Source: Mesostigma viride (taxonomy: Eukaryota; Streptophyta; Mesostigmatophyceae; Mesostigmatales; Mesostigmataceae). From it: a stretch of 24,569 nucleotides of DNA. The notes under the pieces are model-generated. The model was not told where the DNA came from, did no database searches, and saw nothing but the letters and a program-made list of their open reading frames with translations. A program made the position numbers and the translations under genes. The stretch covers positions 1 through 24,569 of the forward strand of contig RPFO01000603.1 of assembly GCA_009746045.1 (NCBI GenBank). Reading direction: 5' to 3'. This document shows, one piece after another, positions 1 to 8,230 of this stretch (positions are counted from its first letter, which is position 1; each line of letters starts with the position of its first letter).

Positions 1-24
1 GCAAACAGGGTAGCGTGCAAAAGG

Positions 25-305
25 TCAGCTGCATTTAAACAGTCCGCGTTTAAGGAAATCATAGATAGCATGCGTCTCGGCGTGGAAAGGGGGGGACATT
101 TTGACATCGATATGAGCACGGCTGGTGCTGCACAAAACAGCAAGGTGGTTACGTGGGCGGCACCACGACGTTGGAGACGCCCACGGCATCATTAAATTGG
201 CACACTCACCCTTCCAAATGCACGATGGCGAAGTGCTCGCTGGCGTGTCCGAGTGACATAGACATCTTGGTTTTTGGAGGATGCGTTGTCCGATAACGTG
301 TCCAT
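25..305 (-). pseudogene. Small broken gene of unknown function (about 93 codons)
   Basis: I do not recognise this protein. Reading the minus strand from the ATG at 303-305, the frame starts MDTLSDNASSKNQDVYV and looks like a real N-terminus. Protein-like text then moves between frames: SEHFAIVHLEG, next QFNDAVGVSNVVVPPT, then HIDVKMSPPFHAETHAIYDF, ending at the stop at 25-27. Each piece is plausible, but no single frame contains them all, so at least two or three small indels or a stop mutation interrupt it. The total length of 281 bases is not a multiple of three. It lies 6 bases downstream of another small minus-strand frame. A spliced reading with an intron at about 128-209 is possible but less likely, because the intervening sequence itself looks coding. 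Confidence 0.4.
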
Positions 306-311
306 GGGTGT

Positions 312-452
312 TCAGTTTGCTGGCACAGTTCGTGGTGTGCCTGTCCCCCGCACTTGTGGTGAGCATCGCGGAAGGCGCAGGACAGTGGCGGCTTCAAACA
401 GGAGTGTAAGAGGATCCAGGAATTGTTTAATAGCTGCAGGAACAGTTTGCAT
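312..452 (-). CDS. Possible small protein, 46 aa, unknown function
   Basis: A short minus-strand frame starts at the ATG at 450-452 (MQTVPAAIKQFLDPLTLLFE...) and stops at 312-314. The first 30 residues alternate charged and hydrophobic positions and could form an amphipathic helix. The C-terminal part is Arg/Pro/Thr-rich and less convincing. The next minus-strand start codon lies only 6 bases downstream, as in a compact viral gene pair. No family is recognised and the length is too short to rule out chance. Confidence 0.22.
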   Translation of the reverse strand: MQTVPAAIKQFLDPLTLLFEAATVLRLPRCSPQVRGTGTPRTVPAN

Positions 453-651
453 CTCGGTACGTCACTTCACGGACGAGGGCGAGAAACGAAGCACGAGGAA
501 TGGCACAAGGCACAATGGATTAAACTTGGCGCGCGATGCCGTTTCGCCGTCACGGTATTCCCTGGGGGCGAAGCCCACTATCGAAGTGCTCGTTCAGTGC
601 GGTTGAGCTCGTCACCGGCGGATAATAGTTCTCTAGGCCTGTACTGAAGGC

Positions 652-1457
652 ATGGATGTCAACTTGAGGAAGTTCGACCCGTCGCGCATAAAAGATGACA
701 GCGTGTGTGCATCGTATCCAAACGCGGTTCTGGCAAGACCACGCTGGCAACGATCTCATGTACCACAGCGCCACATCCCTTCCGGTATCGTGTTGGTCTG
801 GCACGGAGGGGTCTAACAAGCATTGGGGTAAGTATATACCGTCGCTGTTTTATCTACAACCAGTTCATCGCGGGCTCTCAAGGCGCTCATCAAGAACCAA
901 AAGGCTAAGGCAAGAGAGGCGACGTGTCTCATGCGTTCGTCGTGATGGACGATTGCGTGTACGATGCCCCGTGATGCGCGACCGTGCATCCAGAGGAATA
1001 GCTCTCAACGGGCGGGCACATGCACATCTTTCTTTTTGTTCATCACGCAGTACACTATGAACGTGTGGCCTGTCATCCGCAGCAACATCGATTACGTGTT
1101 CGCGCTGAAGGAGAACATCATCATGAACAGGGAGAAGCTGTACAAGAACTTCTTCGGCATCGTGCCGACCTTCGAGGCGTTTCGCCACATATTAAACGAG
1201 TGCACGCAGAACTACGAATGCCTGGTGATCGACCACACCAGCGGGTCTAATAAGCTAGAAGACGTCATCTTCTGTACAAGGCCGAGACGAGGCCGCCGTT
1301 CAGGGTCGGCTCTTCTAATTACTGGAGATATGCCAGCCTCCATCACGACCCTAAGAAAAGTGATCGACAGCGACACGGAGACAGACAACAGGCGCATATC
1401 AACGCGCGTGGTCAAACACCAGGCGTGCGATTAAATAACACAAAAACGCGGCCATAA
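652..1457 (+). pseudogene. A32-like DNA-packaging ATPase, broken by several frameshifts
   Basis: This is the virion DNA-packaging ATPase (FtsK/HerA-type P-loop fold, poxvirus A32 family), which drives genome entry into the capsid and is one of the core genes of nucleocytoplasmic large DNA viruses. The start at 652 gives MDVNLRKFDPSRIKDDSVC, the usual N-terminus of algal and mimivirus-like members. A Walker A motif (SKRGSGKTTL) follows in another frame at about 721-750. The hydrophobic strand and Walker B acidic pair (FVVMDDC) lie at about 934-955. The C-terminal half (FFLFITQYTMNVWPVIRSNI, then ENIIMNREKLYKNFFGIVPT, then HTSGSNKLED) reads in one frame at about 1030-1270. The tail (VGSSNYWRYASLHHDPKK) is in yet another frame, ending at the TAA at 1455-1457. 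The 806-base span fits the usual 250-280 residues. Every domain is present, but at least four small indels separate them, so it cannot be translated as it stands. Confidence 0.85.
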
Positions 1458-1885
1458 TGCCGGAAAGGCAATTGTGCTGACTTATTACGCTGCCATTTAA
1501 TTAAAATCCTTTGCCATGAAAATCACAATGAGTACTGGACGGCACGCCCCTTGGCATAATACAAACGGCAAATTGCGTCGACACTAGGAAATCTATCTAT
1601 AAAATGTTATCGCTGGCGTAAACTGGCCACGATAAATGAAAGAGAGTTCAAAACAGCCCTCGCTCATACAGGCACGGCACTTCCACGGCCTTAGTCACAA
1701 CGAGTACTGGACGGCATGCCCCTTGTCATAATACAAAGGCAAATTGCTCTGACTAGGAAATCTAGCTATCGCTGGCGTAAACTGGCCACGATAAATGAAA
1801 GAGAGTTCAAAACAGCCCTTGCTCATAGCGGCACGGCACTTCAGCGGCCTTTAGCTATGTCACCACACAACTAACGACCAACAGT
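1458..1885. other. Intergenic region dominated by a direct repeat
   Basis: No convincing gene is visible between the packaging ATPase and the minus-strand coiled-coil gene. Most of the stretch is the two-copy direct repeat described separately. The first 65 bases are A/T-rich and could hold the 3' end signals of the ATPase transcript. Confidence 0.5.
1523..1854. repeat. Two-copy tandem direct repeat (172 + 160 bp)
   Basis: Copy 1 spans about 1523-1694 and copy 2 about 1695-1854. Both run from TCACAAYGAGTACTGGACGG through a shared block ending CACGATAAATGAAAGAGAG to GGCACGGCACTTC and a final TTAG. The copies differ by point changes and short deletions; copy 2 lacks about ten bases near ATCTATCTATAAAATG. 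The copies abut, so this is a tandem duplication rather than two dispersed insertions. No frame stays open through the unit. It sits between two genes that both end here and may be a non-coding spacer duplication or the residue of a mobile element. Confidence 0.85.
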
Positions 1886-2991
1886 CTATGGGTTTTCCTT
1901 CTTCACGCGCTTGGGAGCCCCCTGCACGGTCTCGTCATCGCCGGCGGTGGCGGCGGCACCGGTCACAGGACCAACAGCGAGCGCAGGGGTAGGCGCCGGG
2001 GTGTCAGGGTAGGTCCATGCTGGGCGCGGGCCGTAGCCACAGACGGGACGAACTGGAAGGGACTCCGGCACCAACGGCGCGCGGATGTCACCGCCGACCG
2101 CCAGCCTGAGCTTGGCAGCCTCGAATGCCCTGTCGAGCATCCCCAGGTGCTGCTGGGTGAACATGTACCTCATGGGCTTGGAGTGGACGTTTATGGTCAC
2201 AGGGTCCCCCCCCTCGGCCATGTCGATCCTGTTGACGTACCGATCCATCACCCTGCCCTCGAGCAGGTTGAACTCAAGGGTGGTCGGCTTGCGGCCGAGA
2301 CGATCGTGAAGATACTCTTCGACCCCGAATGGGTAGTGGTAGTACTGCGGCACAACTCCCTCGACGATGCCGTCGCCGGCGGGCGGTGCGGTGTAGACCG
2401 CTGCAGCTGATTGGACAGCGGAGGCGATCATGGACCTCAGGGCGGTCGGCGCAGGGGCTGCAGCCGGCACAGTGTGAGCAGCGGCGGCGGCAGGGGCTGC
2501 TGGTGCTGGCCGGGCAGCGGCAGGGGCTCCAGCGGAGGCGGCAGGGGCTCCAGCGGCGTGTGGGGCTGCTGGTGCTGGCCGGGCAGCGGCAGGGGCTGCA
2601 GCGGCGTGTAGGGCTGCTGGTGCTGGCCGGGCAGCGGCAGGGGCTGCAGCGGCGTGTAGGGCTGCTGGTGCTGGCCGGGCAGCGGCAGGGGCTGCAGCGG
2701 CGTGTGGGGCTGCTGGTGCTGACCGGGCAGCGGCAGGGGCTCCAGCGGCGACACCAGGGGCTGCAGCGGCGTGTGGGGCTGCTGGTGCTGGCCGGGCAGC
2801 GGCAGGGGCTCCAGCGGCGACACCAGGGGCTGCAGCGGCGTGTGGGGCTGCTGGTGCTGGCCGGGCAGCGGCAGGGGCTCCAGCGGCGACACCAGGGGCT
2901 CCAGCGGCGGCGGCAGGGGCTGCAGCGCCGGCGGCAGGCGGTGGGGCTGCGGGTGCGCCAATTCCAAGGGGGCGTGGCACCTCCTGCCGCA

Positions 2992-3027
<36 letters not shown>

Positions 3028-3787
3028 GCGCCCCGTCCAGCATCTGTCGCGCCTGCTGCTGCTGCTGCTGCCGCGCCACGTCCACCGCCTCCTGCCGCAC
3101 CAGCAGATGATTTACAGCTTGCGACAACTCCAGTGCGCGCACAGACAGCTCACGATACTGTTTATCCGCCCGCGCCTTCTCCAGCTCCGCCTGTGTCTTC
3201 TGCAGCTCCACCAGCAACGCACTCCTAAGCGCCACCCCCTCCGCCCTAGCCGCACGATAATGCGCCTCCCCCTCCTCCCGCTTGGCGGTCGCCACAGCCA
3301 GGTCCGACCCCATCTTCTCCAGCTCCGCCCGCGCCTTATCCAGCTCCGCCCGGGTCGCCTCCAGCCCCGCCTGCGCCCCTCGCGTGCGCCCCGCCTCCTC
3401 CGCCAGGTCCGCCTGCGCCTTCTGCAGCCCCGCCTGCGCCACAGCCAGGTCCGCCCGCGACGCCTGCAAGCACGCCTCATCCTCCTCATGCCAGGTGGTC
3501 GCCACAGCCAGCTCCTCTTGCACATCCTCCAGCGCATCCCGTGCCTTCTCCAGCTCCGCCTCCAGCGCATCCCGTGCCTTCACCAGATCCGCCTCCACCG
3601 CCTGTGTGCGCACCCTCTCCGCCCCCCGCCTGGCGGTCTCCACATTCAGCTCCTCGCGCATCTTCTCCAACTCGAGCCGTGCCGCCTCCTCCTTGTCAGC
3701 AGCGACAGAGGATGCCGCCTCCAAATTCACCTTGAGATAAGAAACCTGCTCCTGCGCCTCCTCCAGCTGCTGCTTGATAGCAACCAT
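1886..3787 (-). CDS. Coiled-coil, poly-Gln and Ala/Pro-repeat protein with C-terminal basic tail
   Basis: I do not recognise this 633-residue protein. From the ATG at 3785-3787, residues 1 to about 235 form a long charged coiled coil rich in Ala, Glu, Leu, Arg and Lys. Two glutamine runs, encoded by CAG triplets, occupy about 238-265. Residues about 275-436 are a tandem Ala/Pro repeat with core AAARPAPAAPHAA. The last 170 residues look like a folded domain (YHYPFGVEEYLHDRLGRKP, then YMFTQQHLGMLDRAFEAAKL), ending in a basic stretch, PKRVKKE, that resembles a nuclear localisation signal. The frame stays open upstream to 3880 through a GTG codon and continues coiled-coil-like sequence (EQEVATNRAR), overlapping the end of the next gene. 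A frameshifted fusion with that gene is therefore possible. The low-complexity architecture suggests a structural or scaffold role, but that is inference. Confidence 0.7.
2493..2930 (-). repeat. In-frame GC-rich minisatellite (48/69 bp units)
   Basis: The core GGGCTGCTGGTGCTG (plus strand) recurs seven times, starting near 2494, 2563, 2611, 2659, 2707, 2776 and 2845. The spacings are 69, 48, 48, 48, 69 and 69 bases, all multiples of three, so the array encodes an Ala/Pro-rich repeat without breaking the coiled-coil gene. One copy has GACC for GGCC. The near identity of the units indicates recent expansion or homogenisation. Confidence 0.9.
2993..3070 (-). repeat. CAG/CTG triplet runs encoding poly-glutamine
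   Basis: Two uninterrupted CTG runs on the plus strand (2993-3025, eleven triplets, and 3053-3070, six triplets) read as CAG glutamine codons in the minus-strand coiled-coil gene. They form the hinge between its coiled coil and its Ala/Pro repeat. Such runs are prone to length change. Confidence 0.9.
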
Positions 3788-3840
3788 GCGCGCGCGGTTG
3801 GTGGCGACCTCCTGCTCCCGCCCCCACGCGACAGTGGCAC

Positions 3841-4689
3841 TCACAGCCCCTGTTCCGTGCACAGGATCTCTACAGCCCACTTGCCAACCATCAGCGGGTC
3901 TGCCAGCTTCATCTCAGCGGCGATGATGACTGCCATCGACGCGAGCTCGGGGTAAATGCAGGTGGCCATCAGAATAGCAGTCTCTGCCTGGTAATAAATC
4001 CCTGCTATTTCTGGCACACCAGCCACCTCCCTCCCCTGCAGCTGACTGCCCAGGCACCTTGCAGCCTGCCTAAAAACACTGGACCTGAACACGGATCTGC
4101 AGGCAGCATTTGGAGTCTTGGGACACATTGCAGAAAACTGTAGATGTTTGTCTGCCTTGGCCAGTGCCACAGTCATGCCCAGCAGGTCGAAAAAGGTGTA
4201 ATCCTCGTGAAAATTCTGGTACTTGCTCCCCAGCTGAGAGGGAGTAAGCACACCAAAATACATCTCAGGCAGTGCTGGGATGACACGAGATACGTTAACG
4301 GGCGCACGGCGCGCCTGGGAAGGTCCGGGCGCGCCCGAAAACACAGCCGAACCGGCAGAAGTCGGCGTTTCAAATGAAAACGCTCCCGACTTGATCCCAG
4401 CCTCCAAAATGGCAAAGAACAGCTGGGGGTTCTTGTAATGAATCCATTCCAGTCCCTCCAAAACGGGGACAAACTGGTGTTCTTCACAGCCACAATCGGC
4501 GTCAAAAACAGGCGGCATCATGACCTTCTCGCCTGTTATCATGCGAATGACGGAATCATTCTTCATTCCCAACTGATGTCTGACGGCTGTGATATCAAGT
4601 TTCGAGCCATTTTCCGCGACACAATGCACAGAATGCGAAACTGCAGCGTTACGGCACGTGACTGGAAAAGCAACCCGTCCGGAAGCCAT
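3841..4689 (-). CDS. Hypothetical protein, 282 aa
   Basis: The start is the ATG at 4687-4689 (MASGRVAFPVTCRNAAVSHS). The same frame is open further upstream, but that part covers a 50-bp tandem repeat and reads as Pro/His/Cys-rich noise, so I exclude it. The N-terminal third (LDITAVRHQLGMKNDSVIRM, then FVPVLEGLEWIHYKNPQLFF) looks like a folded alpha/beta domain. The middle is Ser/Ala/Pro-rich. The C-terminal part contains hydrophobic helices (TAILMATCIYPELASMAVII). No known family is recognised with confidence. Its stop lies 53 bases before the ATG of the coiled-coil gene, and that gene's frame overlaps its end, so the two may form one transcription unit or a frameshift-split gene. Confidence 0.6.
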   Translation of the reverse strand: MASGRVAFPVTCRNAAVSHSVHCVAENGSKLDITAVRHQLGMKNDSVIRMITGEKVMMPPVFDADCGCEEHQFVPVLEGLEWIHYKNPQLFFAILEAGIKSGAFSFETPTSAGSAVFSGAPGPSQARRAPVNVSRVIPALPEMYFGVLTPSQLGSKYQNFHEDYTFFDLLGMTVALAKADKHLQFSAMCPKTPNAACRSVFRSSVFRQAARCLGSQLQGREVAGVPEIAGIYYQAETAILMATCIYPELASMAVIIAAEMKLADPLMVGKWAVEILCTEQGL

Positions 4690-4750
4690 TATCAGGCGCC
4701 CCCCTCCAGGCAAATGGCGATGTGACAGGAAGGGTGGGAAATTTGTGTTA

Positions 4751-4850
4751 CAGGCGACTGGGGCAGGCTGGTGTGCACTTGTGTGCAGTGTGCCGCCTGT
4801 ACAGGGGACTGGGCAGGCTGGTGTGCACTTGTGTGCAGTGTGCCGCCTGT
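4751..4850. repeat. Two-copy 50-bp tandem repeat upstream of the 282-aa gene
   Basis: The unit containing GGCAGGCTGGTGTGCACTTG and ending GTGTGCCGCCTGT occurs at about 4751-4800 and again at about 4802-4850. The copies are nearly identical, with small changes only in the first ten bases. It lies 60-160 bases upstream of the start codon at 4689, in the probable promoter region of that minus-strand gene. Confidence 0.85.
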
Positions 4851-4974
4851 TAATACAATTCGGGCGCGAAGGGGCACAGTTCTCTGCCTGCCCAGCGCGA
4901 CCAACCTCTGGAAAACTTGGGTGACGAGGCGCCCTTTGAACAAGATCCAAGGGTAAAAAAGATCCCAACTTACG

Positions 4975-5502
4975 TCAGAAGGGCGTAAACGGAGGGTTCA
5001 GCGAGATCCCTCCGATAACTTGTGGTATTCGTGACAATTTGTCAGCCTTATGTGACCTGGCAATCACACGTGATCTGATGGATCACGGATTTTGGAATGC
5101 TGAACACCACTTTTGGAATGGAATACCGGATTCTGTAATGCTGAACAGCACGTTTTGTCTGCCCACCCGGCAGATAATTAGGCTTATAGGTTTCAGCCCA
5201 CCAGGAGCATCTGAACAGGGGGCCACGTATTTCGGGCGACTGGCGCGTTTTCCCACGTGCGTCAGGTTACAAGTCCCCAGTCGCCAGGCGTCTGACAGTG
5301 CGAATCTGACCACATCTTTCTCGCGACTGACGCCTTTTCCCACGTGTGGGCGGTTCCGCTTTTCCCACGTGCGTTTCAGCCCCTGTCCTGCCACATACCA
5401 CTACAGCAATTTCGGGAGATTCGACTCGCGGGTACTACACTCAACCGTACGAATCGAATATTCACTAGAGCCGGTCAACTGTACCGGAAGGCGCGACGCT
5501 CC
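4975..5502. other. A/T-rich gene-free stretch with repeated TTTTCCCACGTG elements
   Basis: No credible gene is seen. The plus-strand frame open here (5039-5572) has no domain-like text. A motif GCGACTGRCGC followed by TTTTCCCACGTG occurs at about 5236-5262 and 5323-5346, and a third TTTTCCCACGTG lies at 5360-5371. CACGTG is a palindrome of the kind bound by eukaryotic bHLH or bZIP factors. The neighbouring 5060-5150 also repeats TTTTGGAATG/TTTGGAATGCTGAAC-like segments. Confidence 0.5.
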
Positions 5503-5523
5503 GTTAACTCGTCGTCTGTCCCA
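5503..5523 (+). repeat. Left terminal inverted repeat
   Basis: This 21-base arm consists of G, TTAA and CTCGTCGTCTGTCCCA. It is the perfect reverse complement of 7213-7233. It is followed immediately by a 12-bp hairpin. Confidence 0.85.
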
Positions 5524-5550
5524 ACTCAGTCCTCAAAAGAGGACTGAGTT
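5523..5550. repeat. Perfect 12-bp hairpin next to the left inverted repeat
   Basis: AACTCAGTCCTC (5523-5534), a loop AAAA, and GAGGACTGAGTT (5539-5550) form a perfect stem-loop that abuts the left terminal repeat. The same core TCAGTCCTC recurs at about 5873 and 7193, and as TCGGTCCTC at 7164, so it is an element-specific repeat. Confidence 0.85.
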
Positions 5551-7162
5551 GACCTTTTTCAACCGGGTGTAGCGACTAGGTGGCGGGTCCATCCCAAATG
5601 TTTTGATGTGGATCGAGGGTGTATTTGATGTCAATTTGCAGGAAAAAATGCTGAGTTAGTGAAAACTTGACCCAAACACCTGGAAATTACTCGGACATAT
5701 GACACCCTCGGCGAATTTGCATTTTTCGGGATAAGAGCGAGTGGGGAAAATTTAATCAAATCATGGTGCACGTTAGAAAAATATAGGCATGTAAACAATA
5801 TAGTTCTTGAAACGTGGCAAAAAACTGGGCTCAATTTGGCCACTGCCACTGCCTGAAACAATTAAAAAACTCTCAGTCCTCAGGAGAGGAATGGGGCTTT
5901 TGCTAACTTTGCTAGCATGTAAGTGCGGTCATACTACACACCACCGTGGCCACCAACCATGCCAATAAACTCATTTCCCTTCTAGCATAACAGGAAAACA
6001 TACTTGCATCATCATGCTGCAGTTGTATCATACCTTATCATGTAGTGAGAGCCTATGCATGCACGTAGGGAATGGGCTTGGATACCTACCAACAAAGGGT
6101 TATGTTATAAGTGTCAACCACCAATATAATGGGTAGGTTAAGCATCTTTCCATTGTTTCTAACAACAATAGATATGGCTATAACTGTTTTGCCTTGCCAT
6201 GATGTGACCAACATAGTTGCTGGCACATGATGGCAGTGGTTTGTCACCAAGACTTTTCACTCACCCGTATAAGCTTGAAAGCACCCTTGACGCAGGCTGT
6301 GGCCACACAATCATGCAGTATGAACGTAGCAAAAGAATAACTAACATCTATGAAGGTGTTTAAACCTGCACAGCTCCTAAAACCCTGCACAACTACACTG
6401 GGTTAAGGCAAATGCCTGCTAACAACATCTGAAAAGGGGGTTTTAGAGAGGGGCAGGCAACGGTCAAGAAAGAGCATCAAGACTTGAACCTGACAACGCC
6501 TGGTAAGCTTAAACTCATGTAAGAACATCAAGAAACGAAGAGGCAACGATAATCCGACTTTACCTGGCACGGCTGGCGTTACCTTGGCCCAGGCGGTGCC
6601 CGCAAAAGTGGCACTTTGCGGCACATAGACCATGACGTGACAGAGTGGTCGAAATCATCAAATCTATACTGCCACTCAATTTATTCTAATACAATACATG
6701 TTACAATGTAGAAAGAAACCTATCAGCCATTGAAATTGCGCCGGAAAGCAAGCGCAGTCATCAATTCCGTCGACCTGCCTTATCGCAGTTTTTTTCCAGC
6801 AAGAACAGTGCCGACACCGGGTAAATCGCTTCCCTGCGAGCTAAAAATTAGGATTTATCATCTATAGGACATATAAAATCTATTTCCTGAGTTTGGACAG
6901 CTAAATCGTCCGCAAACGTAAACTGCATGCATGGGCGCGAGCCGCCATGGCTAGGTCGTGCACTTCCGGAACTCGCGTTTCACGTGGAAAAGTACCCTTA
7001 CCACCTGTACTTTGACCGTACATTTAGCGGCTCATACCAAATCCAAAAAAATCCCAAAAATATGTCCAAGAAAGATCTTTTCACGTAGTATTTGAATAAA
7101 TTTTGAGAGAATTTTTTTGTCAAACATTCTGACCGGGGCGAATTTTGTACAGAACCTCAAAA

Positions 7163-7206
7163 CTCGGTCCTCAGGAGAGGACTGAGAAAAACTCAGTCCT
7201 CTCCAG
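7163..7206. repeat. Subterminal hairpin cluster next to the right inverted repeat
   Basis: CTCGGTCCTC (7163-7172) pairs, with one G-T mismatch, with GAGGACTGAG (7177-7186), which can also pair with CTCAGTCCTC (7192-7201). These alternative stems mirror the hairpin at the left end. Together with the related copy at 5872-5889 they suggest a subterminal structure recognised by, or produced by, a mobile element. Confidence 0.75.
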
Positions 7207-7212
7207 AGGTAG

Positions 7213-7233
7213 TGGGACAGACGACGAGTTAAC
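7213..7233 (-). repeat. Right terminal inverted repeat
   Basis: The perfect reverse complement of 5503-5523, ending GAG followed by TTAA and C. The inverted orientation at 1.7 kb distance is unlikely by chance. Confidence 0.85.
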
Positions 7234-7439
7234 TTATAGTAGCGCCTGATATTATTTAATTATACAGTGACCCCTAAATGTAGGCCAAAGCGTGGGTTAA
7301 ATTGAGGATGCATTGTGGCGAAACGCCTGTCATCCGCCCACGCCTCCCAAAAACGTTGGAGTTGGGTAGAAAGCCGCAAGGAGGAAGCAATCCCTTGCAC
7401 CCGACCGTGGGAAGTCGCCTGTATCATTGCCAGCCAGCC

Positions 7440-8230
7440 ATGGCTTATGTTGAGAGACCAGCCACCCTTCAGGTCCTTTCCGACGATGGGGTGCTTTTAT
7501 TAGAAATCACCATTCCGCCTGGAATGCGCGAATCGGACGTGTTAGCTGATGAAAGGATGATGATGGTGTTTAAACTTCAGGCGCTTGAAGACATTGTCAC
7601 CCCAGATCACATCTCTGTTTTACTGCCAATCATCAGAATGGACAGAGCACAGACATTCGCCGGATTCGGGGTCGAGCCCCCCGTTATCAACGAGGCAGAT
7701 GAATATGCCACCACCCTGCTCTTTCCTCTGATTGATGAGCCCTCCAGTGTGGTGAGGCAGTGGCTCCTGGGTATGGTGTGCAATTTTGTACCACCCAGCC
7801 AGTTTGTTTCTTCCTTCTCCGCTTTTCTAGAGGAAGAGTTTGTAACCCACGCTTCGGAGGAGATGACGGAGGCAAGATGCCCTTTCTTCATTTCCAACGG
7901 GTCGCTCATTCTGAGCCCCGCGTGCCGTCAGAAGTCGGACGAGCTCTGGGGGAGTTTTATGGCCCCCCAGGCTATTCGTGGGATATTGCCAACAGGGCGT
8001 GCTCTTGGTGTAGGCAGGTGGAGCCTGGAGTCAGGCTCACCAAGTGTGCAGGGTGCCTGTCTGTCAGGTACTGCAGCAAGGATTGCCAGTCACAGGATTG
8101 GCACTTGCACCGCACCATCTGCCAGATGGTGGCTGGGTATAGGGGGCACACCAGGGAGCAGTGGGTTGACCTGGTGAGGACCAACCTCAACGCCTATTTC
8201 CTGATGCGAGACTACATGAGGGTCCAGTAA
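7440..8230 (+). pseudogene. MYND-type zinc-finger protein, interrupted by one frameshift
   Basis: The start at 7440 gives MAYVERPATLQVLSDDGVLL; the frame is open further upstream, but that part is unconvincing. About 170 residues of an unrecognised N-terminal domain read in one frame to about 7960. The C-terminal part is in a second frame to the stop at 8228-8230. It holds a MYND finger, beginning CSWC and continuing KCAGCLSVRYCSKDCQSQDW to HLHRTIC, with the expected Cys/His zinc ligands. The switch falls at a run of six C at 7962-7967, where the lengths fit one missing base. The intact protein would be about 263 residues. MYND fingers are protein-protein contact modules, frequent in host regulators and in several giant viruses. 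The break could be a real mutation, a homopolymer sequencing error or, less likely, programmed frameshifting. Confidence 0.8.

Larger units (their letters stand above)
5503..7233. mobile_element. Putative non-autonomous DNA transposon with TTAA-flanked terminal inverted repeats
   Basis: The 16-base sequence CTCGTCGTCTGTCCCA at 5508-5523 is repeated exactly, in inverted orientation, at 7213-7228. Both copies are bordered on the outside by TTAA (5504-5507 and 7229-7232), making the inverted repeat 21 bases when TTAA and the next base are included. TTAA is the target duplication of piggyBac- and Kolobok-type elements, so an element of 5508-7228 with TTAA duplications is the simplest reading. Weaker inverted similarity (AGGCGC...) continues outside TTAA to 5489 and 7247, which could instead mean longer terminal repeats. 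Inside, 1.7 kb of A/T-rich sequence holds no frame above about 76 codons and no transposase, so the element would be non-autonomous or decayed. Confidence 0.55.

Noticed and set aside
128-209. A spliceosomal intron on the minus strand (GTGAGT donor, pyrimidine-rich stretch and CAG acceptor, 82 bases)
   Set aside because: The signals are good, but the supposed intron itself reads as protein (QFNDAVGVSNVVVPPT, HLAVLCSTSR). Frameshifts are common in this window, so a broken continuous gene is the simpler explanation.
2329-3228. A long plus-strand frame (299 codons) of RQGLQRR-type repeats
   Set aside because: It is the antisense of the Ala/Pro minisatellite in the minus-strand coiled-coil gene. 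Its length comes from the repeat, not from coding selection.
4690-4968. N-terminal extension of the 282-residue protein to 4968
   Set aside because: The extra 93 codons translate the 50-bp tandem repeat into Pro/His/Cys-rich sequence, and the upstream start is not needed because the ATG at 4689 begins the protein-like part.
5039-5572. A 177-codon plus-strand frame before the inverted-repeat element
   Set aside because: It crosses the left inverted repeat and its hairpin, covers the repeated TTTTCCCACGTG sites and contains no recognisable domain.
6640-6690. CAGAGTGGTCGAA, resembling a tRNA D-arm
   Set aside because: No matching acceptor stem, anticodon arm or T-arm could be found around it.
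7959-7970. Programmed -1 frameshifting in the MYND gene
   Set aside because: The run of six C does not give a good slippery heptamer in the incoming frame, and many other genes here have unrelated frame breaks, so a simple indel is more likely.
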